Of a DNA stretch of 64,000 bases, positions 49,588-62,196 are shown piece by piece. The DNA lies in contig CACMWW010000002.1 of NCBI GenBank assembly GCA_902617525.1, forward strand, positions 62,001 to 126,000, in the 5' to 3' direction. The stretch's first letter is position 1; every line of letters starts with the position of its first letter. Source of the DNA: an uncultured Pelagibacteraceae bacterium (GTDB lineage: Bacteria > Pseudomonadota > Alphaproteobacteria > Pelagibacterales > AG-422-B15). Made by a program: the position numbers and the translations under genes. Below the pieces are notes generated by a model. The model was given only the letters and a program-made list of their open reading frames with translations, did not search any database and was not told the DNA's origin.

Positions 49588-51246
49588 TTAGATTCCTTTA
49601 AGTAGTTTGATTTTAACTTTGTCCTCAAATATATTTTCCTGATCTAAATCTATGGCTTTCTGCCAATAAAAACGTGCTTCAAGTTCATTTCCCAGCTTCC
49701 AGAGCACATCACCATAATGATCATTTACAGTTGGATCGTATGGCATCATATCTAAAGAAAACTCCAACAAAGATAGAGCTTCATTATACTTACCAACTTT
49801 AAAATAATACCATGCAAGGCTATCAACTATGTACGGATCGTTTGGTTTCAATTCCATTGCTTGTTCTATCATAACTTTAGCCTCGGATATATTTTGATCC
49901 ATATCGATATAAGAATATCCTAAATAATTGAGAACATCTGCTTGATCTTCAGATAGTTTCAATGATCTTTTTAAATTCTTTTCAGCTAACTTCCAATTTT
50001 TAGAACGTTCATGAACAATTCCAATATTAAAGTAAACTTCCCAAATGTTTTCTTTATCAAATTTTTTACCAAGCTTTAATGCATGATCATAGTTATCAAT
50101 TGCATCAGACCAATTCTTCTCATAGCGGTGATAATTTCCTAGTGAAAGGTAAGCTTCAAAGCTATCATCAACCTCCACAAAGGTATTTAAATTTTGAATT
50201 GCTTTTTCATTGTTGCCCTCGTAGCTATATGCATCTGAAATTTGAATTGCGGCAAAATTACCGAGATAATGCTTCTTTGGAATATAACTCAGCACCTCTC
50301 TTGCTTTATCATGATTTTCCAACTGATTAAGAAAAGAGGCAAATATATACTTGATCTCATGTAAATTAGGAGAGGTGTCAATTGCTAGTTGATATAACAT
50401 ATGTGCGAGTTCTTCATTTAAATCCTCAATCAAAAGCTGTGAATTAAATAAAACTACTCCTATTCCTTGAAGAGGGTTTTGAATAATCCTATTTTTATTT
50501 GAAGTTAAAAATTTATTTTGAAATTCTTCATCATATGAAGACAAAAACTCATCTGCAAAAGCATCTTTCTTCTCAGTCAAATTATTTCGATGTAGAAAAT
50601 TATAATATAGACGTAATACGTATAAATCTCTTTGTACTGATAAAGATTGGTCATAAAAAACCTCCGCTAATTCAATCTCATCAGCATAGTCATAAATTAG
50701 TGCTTTATGCACAAGTGTTAGGTGTTGATGTTCGCCTGTGGAAATTAAATCGATTAGCGCCATACTTTTATCTATTGTGATACTATCGGCCCATACCCAA
50801 GCTCTAAGCAGTCTTACAAACGTGCTATCAGATAAATTCCCTCTCCAAATACTTGCAAAACTTTGATCAGCAAAACCTGGCTTATAAGAGTTTAAGTAAG
50901 AAATCCCATTAACAAGATGACCTTGTGGTGATTGATTATTCATACAACATGAATTCACATTTTTATCACAGCCTGCTTTTGCAAGTTTGAAAGAGTAGTT
51001 ATTTGCACTAAGCAAATCTCCATCCAAGATACTAAGCAACAACAGTCTATCTAAAGCAAGTAAATCGTTTGGATTCGATCTGTGCAGCCTTTGATAATAT
51101 CTCTTAGTTGTGCTGTAGTCATTTGAGTCACTAGAAATTTTTGCAACCAAGTAATCGCCCACCTGAGGCGGAATAAATTGTGCTGCATGAAGATTAATGC
51201 TTGAGATGTTAAATATTAGTAAAAATATAATTGTTCTTATAAGCAT
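49588..51246 (-). CDS. Exported TPR repeat protein, large
   Basis: 552 residues. Signal peptide ~1-21 (LIRTIIFLLIFNISSINLHA), then many tetratricopeptide repeats; the clearest lie at residues ~360-550 (e.g. SFEAYLSLGNYHRYEKNWSD, NDHYGDVLWKLGNELEARFY). Near residue 92 there is an unusual Cys cluster, AGCDKNVNSCCMNNQ. Probably a periplasmic or outer-membrane-associated scaffold. It lies between ETF-QO and ispE, an order I recall from other Alphaproteobacteria; function unknown. Confidence 0.85.
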   Translation of the reverse strand: MLIRTIIFLLIFNISSINLHAAQFIPPQVGDYLVAKISSDSNDYSTTKRYYQRLHRSNPNDLLALDRLLLLSILDGDLLSANNYSFKLAKAGCDKNVNSCCMNNQSPQGHLVNGISYLNSYKPGFADQSFASIWRGNLSDSTFVRLLRAWVWADSITIDKSMALIDLISTGEHQHLTLVHKALIYDYADEIELAEVFYDQSLSVQRDLYVLRLYYNFLHRNNLTEKKDAFADEFLSSYDEEFQNKFLTSNKNRIIQNPLQGIGVVLFNSQLLIEDLNEELAHMLYQLAIDTSPNLHEIKYIFASFLNQLENHDKAREVLSYIPKKHYLGNFAAIQISDAYSYEGNNEKAIQNLNTFVEVDDSFEAYLSLGNYHRYEKNWSDAIDNYDHALKLGKKFDKENIWEVYFNIGIVHERSKNWKLAEKNLKRSLKLSEDQADVLNYLGYSYIDMDQNISEAKVMIEQAMELKPNDPYIVDSLAWYYFKVGKYNEALSLLEFSLDMMPYDPTVNDHYGDVLWKLGNELEARFYWQKAIDLDQENIFEDKVKIKLLKGI

Positions 51247-51257
51247 AGACTTATGCT

Positions 51258-52904
51258 TTACATATTCGCATATTTTGGGCCACCGCCACCCTCAGGTGTT
51301 ACCCAATTTATGTTTTGAGACGGTTCTTTAATATCGCATGTTTTGCAGTGTATGCAATTCTGACTATTAATTACAAATTTTGGATCTGAACCATCATCAT
51401 TTCTATGAACTTCATAAACACCTACTGGACAGTACCTTTGAGAAGGCTCATCAAACTTTTCCAACGTGTAACTAATTGGTAATTCTTTATCCTTCAATTG
51501 AAGGTGAACAGGTTGATTTTCAGTATGATAAGTTCCAGTAAGAAATACCGAACTAGCCCTATCAAAAGTTAAAACGCCATCTGGTTTTGGATAATTTATT
51601 TTTTTTGCTTCTTTTGCATCTTCTAACGTTTCATGATCAGCATGTTTATGCGATAGAGTAAAAGGAAGCTTTCCCATAAATAACCACTGATCGATTCCTG
51701 TAAGTAAAATACCAAGGATATTTCCAAACCTTGTAAAGAAAGGTTTAACATTCCTAGCAGATTTTAATTCGCTATAAACCCAACTCTTTTTGAATAAAGC
51801 CTCGTAACAAGATAGATCATTGGACTTACCTGAAAGGAATTCATTAATAGCTTCAGCAGCAATCATTCCACTTTTCATGGCAGTATGAGTTCCTTTTATT
51901 TTTGGCATATTTAACGTACCGGCATCACAGCCAATTAATAATGCGCCAGGCATGTGCATCTGAGGCAGACTTTGTATGCCACCCTCAATCAATGCTCTGG
52001 CACCATAGGAAACTCTTTTTCCGCCACTTAACATTTTTTTTATTGCAGGATGTGTTTTAAACCTTTGAAACTCTTCAAAAGGTGACAAATACGGGTTCTT
52101 ATAATCAAGTCCAACTACATATCCCAAAAATATTTGATTATTTTCTGCATGGTAAACAAAACTCCCTCCATAGGTTTTATTGTCTAAGGGCCAACCGGTT
52201 GAATGAAAGACTAAGCCTTCATCATGATTTTCTTCAGGTACCTCCCATATTTCTTTCAAACCAATTCCGTACTGTTGTGGGTCTGAATTTTTTGCGAGTT
52301 CAAACTTCTCTATTAATTGCTTACCTAAATGGCCTCTACACCCTTCAGCAAATACTGTTGTTTTTGCGTGTAGCTCAATACCAGGCTCATAGGAATCTTT
52401 TTTTTCATTATTTACGTCCAGTCCCATGTCATTTGTGGCCACGCCTCTTACTTTTCCATCTTCATCGTACAAAATTTCAGAAGCTGCAAAACCAGGATAT
52501 ATTTCAACTCCTAAGTTTTCAGCGATTTGTCCAAGCCATCTACACATGTTCGCAAGGCTAGCAATGTAGTTTCCTTTGTTATGTTGAACAGGTGGTAATA
52601 AAAACGAGGGAACAGTAAAGTGAGACTTTTCAAAAAGAAATAAAAACTTTTCTTTTGTAACTTTTGTTTTCAGAGGACAGCCGTCTAGAGTTTTCCAATC
52701 TGGAAGTAGCTCATCAAGAGCTCTTGTTTCAAATACATTTCCACTTAATATATGAGCGCCAACCTCAGATGCTTTCTCTACAATGCAGACATTAATTTCT
52801 GGGTTTATTTGCTTGAGTTTTATCGCGGTTGAAAGGCCCGAGGGACCTGCACCCACGATTACAACATCGTACTCCATTGATTCTCTTTGCTGAATAGTAT
52901 CCAT
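51258..52904 (-). CDS. Electron transfer flavoprotein-ubiquinone oxidoreductase
   Basis: 548 residues. FAD site VVIVGAGPSGLSTAIKL, quinone/FAD region GCDAGTLNMPKIKGTHTAMK, and a C-terminal [4Fe-4S] segment with RYCPVGVYEV and NCIHCKTCDIK supplying four Cys. Passes electrons from ETF (fatty and amino acid oxidation) to ubiquinone and so to the bc1 complex encoded at 39371-41931. ATG 52904; divergent from udg. Confidence 0.96.
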   Translation of the reverse strand: MDTIQQRESMEYDVVIVGAGPSGLSTAIKLKQINPEINVCIVEKASEVGAHILSGNVFETRALDELLPDWKTLDGCPLKTKVTKEKFLFLFEKSHFTVPSFLLPPVQHNKGNYIASLANMCRWLGQIAENLGVEIYPGFAASEILYDEDGKVRGVATNDMGLDVNNEKKDSYEPGIELHAKTTVFAEGCRGHLGKQLIEKFELAKNSDPQQYGIGLKEIWEVPEENHDEGLVFHSTGWPLDNKTYGGSFVYHAENNQIFLGYVVGLDYKNPYLSPFEEFQRFKTHPAIKKMLSGGKRVSYGARALIEGGIQSLPQMHMPGALLIGCDAGTLNMPKIKGTHTAMKSGMIAAEAINEFLSGKSNDLSCYEALFKKSWVYSELKSARNVKPFFTRFGNILGILLTGIDQWLFMGKLPFTLSHKHADHETLEDAKEAKKINYPKPDGVLTFDRASSVFLTGTYHTENQPVHLQLKDKELPISYTLEKFDEPSQRYCPVGVYEVHRNDDGSDPKFVINSQNCIHCKTCDIKEPSQNINWVTPEGGGGPKYANM

Positions 52905-52950
52905 TATTAACTATATATTTAGTTTATAGGTATTATAATTCAATTTGTTT

Positions 52951-53700
52951 ATGACCAACGCAAAAGTTCAAAACACACTGAAGCAGCTCAACCAATTAAA
53001 GATGAGTGGGGTGAATGAAAACATTGGAAATAAGCCAAAAAATCGCTACGGAAATAAAAAATCATCGAAATCAAAAACTAGTGACAGCTCTATATCTGTT
53101 AATAACTCATCGATTGAGGATCAAAAAACTATCAACTCACTAGAATCATTAGATTCATTAAAAGACTTCATGGCAAATTATGAGAAATGTAAGCTTCACG
53201 AAAGTGCAACAAATATGGTGTTTTCTGATGGAAACCCAAAATCAGAAATTATGCTTATTGGTGAAGCTCCTGGCCATGATGAGGATATTCAAGGAAAACC
53301 CTTTGTTGGTAGAAGCGGCAAACTCTTAGATAAAATGCTTGAGGCGATAAACCTTAATCGAGAAAAGGTATATATTGCAAATATTGTACCTTGGAGACCT
53401 CCTAATAACAGACGGCCCACTGATGAAGAAATAGATATGTGTCTGCCAATGATTAAGAAACACATAGAGTTGATTAATCCTAAAGCAATATTGCTATTAG
53501 GATCAACAGCGACTTATGCACTTATTAGAAATACTGAAGGTATAACAAAGATTAGGGGTAAATGGGTAGATATTGAAATTAATAAAAAACAATATCCCAC
53601 CCTACCCACTTTCCACCCTGCTTTTTTATTAAGGCAACCTGGACAAAAAAAATATTCGTGGGAGGACTTAAAAAGTCTTAAGAAAAAAGTTGAATCATAA
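52951..53700 (+). CDS. Uracil-DNA glycosylase, family 4-like, with reduced Cys set
   Basis: 249 residues from ATG 52951 (TTG 52945 is also open). The first ~75 residues are a Lys/Ser-rich linker. The UDG core has LIGEAPGHDEDIQGKPFVG (catalytic loop), RPPNNRRPTDEE and TFHPAFLLRQPGQKK. Family 4 enzymes bind a [4Fe-4S] cluster through four Cys; this protein holds only two Cys in total (YEKCKL and DMCLPM). The other positions read Tyr and Trp (VPWRPP). Removes uracil from DNA. Confidence 0.87.
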   Translation: MTNAKVQNTLKQLNQLKMSGVNENIGNKPKNRYGNKKSSKSKTSDSSISVNNSSIEDQKTINSLESLDSLKDFMANYEKCKLHESATNMVFSDGNPKSEIMLIGEAPGHDEDIQGKPFVGRSGKLLDKMLEAINLNREKVYIANIVPWRPPNNRRPTDEEIDMCLPMIKKHIELINPKAILLLGSTATYALIRNTEGITKIRGKWVDIEINKKQYPTLPTFHPAFLLRQPGQKKYSWEDLKSLKKKVES

Positions 53701-54304
53701 TTTTAACGATCAAATCAATTTGTTGGATTTTGAAAAAAAATTTAATTGTCCAGTTGCTGGTGTTGATGAGGTAGGACGTGGTCCTTTAGCCGGACCAGTA
53801 GTGGCAGCAGCAGTAATTTTGGATAAAAACAACCTTCCTTCAGGTATTAGAGATTCAAAAAAAATATCAAAAAATAAAAGAGAAATAATTGCAGAGAAAA
53901 TTAGATTAAACAGTCATTATGCATATGGAGAGGCGTCAGTAGAAGAAATTGATAATTTAAATATTTTACAAGCTTCATTACTTGCAATGAAAAGAGCTAT
54001 TGAGTCTCTAAAAATAGTACCATCAATGTCTCTTATTGATGGAATATATACGCCTAAAGTTGATTTAACATGCAAACCAATTGTTAAAGGTGACAGTAAA
54101 TCAATTTCAATTGCTGCAGCTTCAATTCTAGCCAAAGTTTACAGAGATAAGATTATGACTAAGCTTGCTGAAAGATATCCCGAATATTCATTTGAAAAAA
54201 ATTCAGGATATGGAACAAAAGAGCACCTTTCGGCTCTGAGATCTCATGGAATTACCCCTATCCATCGAAAAAGTTTCAAACCCGTCTACAATATATTGAA
54301 TTAA
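53690..54304 (+). CDS. rnhB: Ribonuclease HII, TTG start
   Basis: 204 residues. GVDEVGRGPLAGPVVAAAV carries the two N-terminal acidic ligands; IDGIYTP and GDSKSISIAAASILAKVYRD follow. No ATG lies before the active site, so TTG 53690 is the start; it overlaps the udg end by 11 bases. Removes RNA from RNA-DNA hybrids and single ribonucleotides. Followed by ccrM, as in other Alphaproteobacteria. Confidence 0.95.
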   Translation: MNHNFNDQINLLDFEKKFNCPVAGVDEVGRGPLAGPVVAAAVILDKNNLPSGIRDSKKISKNKREIIAEKIRLNSHYAYGEASVEEIDNLNILQASLLAMKRAIESLKIVPSMSLIDGIYTPKVDLTCKPIVKGDSKSISIAAASILAKVYRDKIMTKLAERYPEYSFEKNSGYGTKEHLSALRSHGITPIHRKSFKPVYNILN

Positions 54305-54323
54305 GAAAATAAATTAAGTTATT

Positions 54324-56519
<2,196 letters not shown>

Positions 56520-56540
56520 TTTCGTGTTATTTTATTTTTT

Positions 56541-57008
56541 ATGTTTCAAAAGAAATTAAAAGGCCCTCAAATATTATCAAATCTTCTTCCAGAAGAAGCA
56601 AAGAAAATCCTTAAATCAAGAGGTTTTTCAGAGTTAGAACTCTTAGCAAATTGGGAGAGAATTGTAGGCAAAAAATTTGCAAAATTAACCATTCCATTAC
56701 GGCTTAAAATAGGTAAGAGCAGTGAAAAAAATAATGGTAAATTAATTGTTAAAGTTGATAGAAGTGTGGCTTTTGCGTTTGAGCACGAGCGAGAGAAAAT
56801 AATTAATAAAATTAATCTTTTTTTTGGCTATGAAGTGATCAACAAAGTTGAAATAATACAAGCATCAAATAAGGTTAAAAAAACAACTAAAATCAATAAA
56901 TTAGAAAGTGATATTAAGAACCAAAGTAAGAATTATGATGAACTAAAAAAATATCCTGATCTTAGAAGAAACTTTGAAAAAATCGCTTCAAAAATTTTAA
57001 AGTCCTAA
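56541..57008 (+). CDS. DUF721/DciA-domain protein
   Basis: 155 residues. An N-terminal DUF721 domain (~8-105), with NWERIVGKKFAKLTIPLRLK and a following VDRSVAFAFEHEREKI, then a Lys-rich tail. DciA, which shares this domain, loads the replicative helicase DnaB in most bacteria; alphaproteobacterial DUF721 proteins may do the same. Context mutY-DUF721-dsbA-smc is a familiar alphaproteobacterial order. Confidence 0.85.
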   Translation: MFQKKLKGPQILSNLLPEEAKKILKSRGFSELELLANWERIVGKKFAKLTIPLRLKIGKSSEKNNGKLIVKVDRSVAFAFEHEREKIINKINLFFGYEVINKVEIIQASNKVKKTTKINKLESDIKNQSKNYDELKKYPDLRRNFEKIASKILKS

Positions 57009-57116
57009 TTCAAACAAAATTTTCTGCTACTCCAACAGAGTAATAAATCCTATTAAAATAAGGAAAAATTGAGTATATTCAACATGTTGTATATATATAA
57101 AAAAAACAAGCAAAAT

Positions 57117-57746
57117 ATGGGTTTTAAATCTAATTTTTTATTCAGTACTAGTTTTATTGTATTTCTATTTGCGTTGATGTTTCCAATTAATGGATTGTAT
57201 GCCAGCAGTACATTAAAGGGTATGCAGTTAGGTGATAGCGACGCACCAGTGAAAATTATTGAATATAGATCGCTCACTTGCAGTCATTGCGCAGACTTTA
57301 GTAATGACACCTTTGCAGAAATTAAAGAAAATTATATCGATAAAGGTAAAGTGAATTTTGAATTGAGACCTTTCGCTCTCAATGCGATTGATCTTAACGC
57401 TTTTAAATTACTTCATTGTGTTGATGAAAATGATTTTTTTGCAATGGACAAAATCTTGTTTAAAGATCAAAAAAAATGGATTGTAACTAATCAGAGCGAT
57501 AAAGTACTAGAAAACAGCACTAATGCACTTAAGAATTACGGGGCCCTATTCGGCGTATCTGAGGAGGCGTTTAATAGCTGTATGGAAAATGAGAATATTA
57601 CTGATTTTATACTGGAGCAGCGCATAGAGGGTGTTGAGGAGTATGATATATCTTCAACTCCAACTTTCATAATCAATGGTGAAATTTATGCAGGTAATAT
57701 GTCGATTAATGAATTTAATGAAATAATTGAAAAAGAAATTAATTAA
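57117..57746 (+). CDS. DsbA-family thiol-disulfide protein
   Basis: 209 residues from ATG 57117, which gives a regular signal peptide (GFKSNFLFSTSFIVFLFALM, cleavage after YA). Starts at 57084 (ATG) or 57069 (TTG, with AAGGA upstream) would lengthen the n-region and cannot be excluded. Thioredoxin fold with active site CSHC (EYRSLTCSHCADF) and cis-Pro in DISSTPTFIINGEIY. Periplasmic oxidase or reductase. Stop overlaps smc start as TAATG. Confidence 0.88.
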   Translation: MGFKSNFLFSTSFIVFLFALMFPINGLYASSTLKGMQLGDSDAPVKIIEYRSLTCSHCADFSNDTFAEIKENYIDKGKVNFELRPFALNAIDLNAFKLLHCVDENDFFAMDKILFKDQKKWIVTNQSDKVLENSTNALKNYGALFGVSEEAFNSCMENENITDFILEQRIEGVEEYDISSTPTFIINGEIYAGNMSINEFNEIIEKEIN

Positions 57747-60337
57747 TGAAATTTAAAAAAATAAAAATTTTAGGTTTTAAATCATTTGTTGATCCTACCG
57801 AATTAGACATCGATGAGGGATTAACAGGCATAGTTGGTCCTAATGGATGTGGTAAATCAAATGTTGTTGAGTCCCTAAGATGGTGCATGGGAGAAACCTC
57901 TGCAAAAAGCATGAGGGGTTCAGGAATGGAAGATGTAATTTTTTCTGGTACATCAGATAGACCAGCAAGAAATAATGCTGAAGTAACAATCTATCTTGAT
58001 AATGAGGAAAGAAACGCGCCGTCTGAATTTAATGATCAAACTGAAATTCAAGTTAAAAGAAAAATAGAAGTTGAAAAGGGATCAGATTATAAAATTAATG
58101 GTAAAGACGTTAGAGCCAGAGATGTACAAAGATTATTTGCAGATTTATCTACAGGAGCTCATTCTCCATCCTTGATCAGCCAAGGACGCGTAGGTTCATT
58201 AATAAATGCCAAACCTATAGATAGACGCTCGGTACTAGAAGAAGCGGCAGGAATATCTGGTTTACATTCGCGAAGACATGAAGCAGAGCTAAAATTGAAA
58301 GGCGCAGAAACTAATCTTCAAAGGGTTAAGGATTTGATGAAACAATTAAATAATCAAATCAATAGTCTTAAAAAACAAGCTGAACAAGCTGAAACCTACC
58401 GCTCAGTATCGTCTGAAATTAACAAATTAGAGGGTATCGTTTTATTCCTAAAGTGGACATCTTTAAAAGAATCTTATGAAAAGTCAGATGAGAATTTAAG
58501 ATCAAGTGAGTCTCAAATCCAAAAATTTACGTTGCTGGTAACTCAGGCTACTAATGAACAATTAAGAGCCAATGAGAAAATTAAGCCTTTAAGAGATAAA
58601 GAGATTGAGTCTGCGGCAAAATTAAATCGTATTAATCTCGAGAGAGAGTCATTGGATCATGAGGAAGAACGAATAAAAGAAGAAAAAAGAAATCTTGAAA
58701 ACGTGATTCAACAAATAATCAGTGATAGTGAGAGGGAGCAGTTTCAACTGGAAGATGCTAAAAAAGACCTTGATTTACTTAATGCAAGAAAAGATCTCTC
58801 TAATAACGAAGAGTTTCGAGAAATAAACAATGAAACAATTGATCAGCTTAAGTCAGAAAAGGATACTTTGGAAACAGAGATTTCAAATCTTGAGCAACAA
58901 ATAGAACAATATAATCAGATTAAAAACTCTAAAAGAGATGATTGGCAAGACACTTTGATTAAAGCAGAAAATTTGAAATCAAGGCAATCAACTTTAAAAG
59001 ACGTAGAAGGTTATGATGATCCTGAGAAATGGACAAATATATTTAAAGAAAAGTTTTACAATGATCTTGGTGAAATCAGTGAGAAAGTGAATCAAGCAAG
59101 TAATATTTCAGACGAAGCTAAGGCAAATTATGACAGAGCAAGTAATGAGGCAAAAAATGCAGCAACATTATCAATGGAATTAAGAGAAAAACTCAGACAA
59201 AAAGACGTTGAACAAAAACAAAGTGATTGGACATATGAATTTCAGAGATTGAATAAAACAATTAAGTCATCTCAAGAACAAATCGAAACATTGCAAAAAA
59301 GAAAAATAAAAACTGAGCAAGAGCTAGAGAAAATATCTAATCGCCCAGAAGAAATTGCCCAGAGGAGAGGTCAATTAATTGAAACAAAAGGCTTTGCAGA
59401 GACAGAAAGACAGTTTGCAGCTGATCGTTTAGCTGAAGCTGATAATGAATTAAAAAAAATTGAGACTAATTTAAGAAAAGCCCAAAATGATCTCGCTAAC
59501 ATAAGAGAGTCTAAAGGAAGAACAGAAGCAACAAAAGAATTAGCTGAATCAAGATTAAAAGAATTAGAATACGAGTCAAAAGAGAAATTTAACTGTATTC
59601 CTAGTGAAATTGTAAATTCTCTCTCTATATCAGATGATCTTGAAACTATGAGAGCTAACCTCGAAAGAACTGAAATGAGACTTGATCGACTTAAGCAGCA
59701 GCGTGAAACAATGGGTGCTGTGAATCTAAGGGCAGATTTGGAAACAAAAGAAATAGATGAAGAACTTGAAAAAATGACCACTGAAAAAGAAGATTTAGAA
59801 AACGCAATCAAAAAAATGAGGGAGTCTATAGAAGATTTAAATAAAGAAGGTAGAACAAGACTGCTTGGAGCGTTTAAAACTGTAAACACACATTTCAAAG
59901 AAGTTTTTGTAAAATTATTTAACGGTGGAAAGGCGCACCTTGAACTTATAGACTCTGATGATCCACTTGAAGCAGGGCTTGAAATGATGGTAAGTCCACC
60001 AGGTAAAAAACTTCAGTCAATGTCATTGTTATCTGGTGGGGAACAGGCACTAACAGCATTATCTCTAATCTTCGCTGTATTTTTAACAAATCCTTCGCCA
60101 ATTTGTGTACTTGATGAGGTTGATGCGCCACTGGATGATGCAAACGTCGATAGATTTTGTGGTCTTTTAGATGACATTACAGAAAAAACGAATACCAAGT
60201 TCTTAATTATAACTCACCACGCGCTCACAATGTCGAGAATGGATAGATTGTTTGGAGTAACCATGGCTGAACGAGGCGTCAGTCAAATTGTCTCTGTAGA
60301 TCTTAAAAAAGCTGAAGAGATTGGAGCTGTTGCCTAG
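57746..60337 (+). CDS. smc: SMC family chromosome segregation ATPase, short, no evident hinge
   Basis: 863 residues against about 1150-1190 for typical bacterial SMC. N-head: KILGFKSFVDPTELDI, Walker A GPNGCGKSN (31-39), LISQGRVG (~143-150) and EEAAGISG (165-172). C-head: LSGGEQALTALSL (from 762), Walker B PICVLDEVDAPLDDAN with catalytic Glu 791, and THHALTM. The arms between are ~570 residues in total, with a mid-point near 415-445 (KDVEGYDDPEKWTN). No ~130-residue globular, Gly-rich hinge is seen there. No frameshift: one continuous frame. Confidence 0.93.
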   Translation: MKFKKIKILGFKSFVDPTELDIDEGLTGIVGPNGCGKSNVVESLRWCMGETSAKSMRGSGMEDVIFSGTSDRPARNNAEVTIYLDNEERNAPSEFNDQTEIQVKRKIEVEKGSDYKINGKDVRARDVQRLFADLSTGAHSPSLISQGRVGSLINAKPIDRRSVLEEAAGISGLHSRRHEAELKLKGAETNLQRVKDLMKQLNNQINSLKKQAEQAETYRSVSSEINKLEGIVLFLKWTSLKESYEKSDENLRSSESQIQKFTLLVTQATNEQLRANEKIKPLRDKEIESAAKLNRINLERESLDHEEERIKEEKRNLENVIQQIISDSEREQFQLEDAKKDLDLLNARKDLSNNEEFREINNETIDQLKSEKDTLETEISNLEQQIEQYNQIKNSKRDDWQDTLIKAENLKSRQSTLKDVEGYDDPEKWTNIFKEKFYNDLGEISEKVNQASNISDEAKANYDRASNEAKNAATLSMELREKLRQKDVEQKQSDWTYEFQRLNKTIKSSQEQIETLQKRKIKTEQELEKISNRPEEIAQRRGQLIETKGFAETERQFAADRLAEADNELKKIETNLRKAQNDLANIRESKGRTEATKELAESRLKELEYESKEKFNCIPSEIVNSLSISDDLETMRANLERTEMRLDRLKQQRETMGAVNLRADLETKEIDEELEKMTTEKEDLENAIKKMRESIEDLNKEGRTRLLGAFKTVNTHFKEVFVKLFNGGKAHLELIDSDDPLEAGLEMMVSPPGKKLQSMSLLSGGEQALTALSLIFAVFLTNPSPICVLDEVDAPLDDANVDRFCGLLDDITEKTNTKFLIITHHALTMSRMDRLFGVTMAERGVSQIVSVDLKKAEEIGAVA

Positions 60338-60347
60338 TATATTGAAG

Positions 60348-60620
60348 ATGAGTAATGATGCTAATTCTCTTGAAAATAGAATAAAAAAAGCAAAAGAAGG
60401 CCAGTCTATTAAAGAAGCTAAAGCCCCCAAACCATTCGGTAAAATCATGAAAGTAGTGGTTGAAATTGTCGCAGCAATGGCTGTTGGACTAGGAATTGGT
60501 TTGCTGATTGACAATTATTTTAATACAAGACCCATCTTCACATTAATTTTCTTTCTCTTAGGTAGTGCAGCAGGAATTCTTAACGTTTTTAGGGTTGCAA
60601 AAAGTCTTCAAAATAACTAA
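60348..60620 (+). CDS. atpI: ATP synthase accessory protein AtpI/AtpZ-like
   Basis: 90 residues from ATG 60348; a longer frame begins inside smc. Basic N-terminal third, then two membrane helices (EIVAAMAVGLGIGLLID and FTLIFFLLGSAAGILNVF), the pattern of AtpI-type proteins that help c-ring assembly. Ten bases after smc, 11 bases before atpB; opens the F0 operon. Confidence 0.88.
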   Translation: MSNDANSLENRIKKAKEGQSIKEAKAPKPFGKIMKVVVEIVAAMAVGLGIGLLIDNYFNTRPIFTLIFFLLGSAAGILNVFRVAKSLQNN

Positions 60621-60631
60621 AAAATATATCG

Positions 60632-61623
<992 letters not shown>

Positions 61624-61628
61624 GAAAA

Positions 61629-62180
61629 GTGAAAATCTTATTAAAAGCTTTTCTATTAACTGCGCCAATTAATTTTGTATATGCTGCAGAGGGCCAGAAA
61701 TCTGCTGGTCTTCCGCAGATGGATATTGCAACATTTCCATCTCAATTATTTTGGCTTGTAATTACGTTTTCACTTTTATACCTGTTTATGTGGAAATTTG
61801 TAATACCAAGGTTAGGCGCAACAATTGAAGAAAGAAGAGATAAGATTTCAAATGACATCAATGATGCTGATAATCTTAATACAGAAGCAACTGATATATT
61901 AAAAAAATATGATGAGCAAATGGCAAGTGCATCACAAGAGTCAAATGAGATTATCACTAATTCTAAAAAAGCAATGCTTGATCATTTAGAAACGCTTAAA
62001 AAAGAAAATGAAGAAAAAGTTAACTCCCTAATCTCTGAGTCTCAGGCTAAAATAAAAGCTCAAGAAGAAAAATCTAAGATTGAAATAAGAAATGCAACGT
62101 TAGATACCGTTAAAGCTATTGTATCAAGATATATTGAAAATATTCCTTCAGATGAGGAAATAAATAAGAAATTAAACTAA
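61629..62180 (+). CDS. atpG: F0 ATP synthase subunit b' , GTG start
   Basis: 183 residues from GTG 61629. An N-terminal leader-like stretch (KILLKAFLLTAPINFVYAAE), then a membrane anchor FWLVITFSLLYLFMWKF, then a long charged coiled coil typical of the peripheral stalk (ERRDKISNDINDADNL onward). It is the first of two b-type genes, so it is the b' subunit, often named atpG or atpF2 in Alphaproteobacteria. Confidence 0.93.
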   Translation: MKILLKAFLLTAPINFVYAAEGQKSAGLPQMDIATFPSQLFWLVITFSLLYLFMWKFVIPRLGATIEERRDKISNDINDADNLNTEATDILKKYDEQMASASQESNEIITNSKKAMLDHLETLKKENEEKVNSLISESQAKIKAQEEKSKIEIRNATLDTVKAIVSRYIENIPSDEEINKKLN

Positions 62181-62196
62181 TGCTAGGAACTATTTA

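Noticed and set aside
54301..54317. Possible CtrA box before ccrM (TTAA spaced from TTAA)
   Set aside because: The spacing between the two TTAA halves is 9 bases, not the 7 expected, and one half is the rnhB stop region.
59371..59898. Minus-strand frame of 175 codons inside smc
   Set aside because: Ser/Leu/Phe-rich composition is what antisense of Lys/Glu coiled coil gives; no domain.
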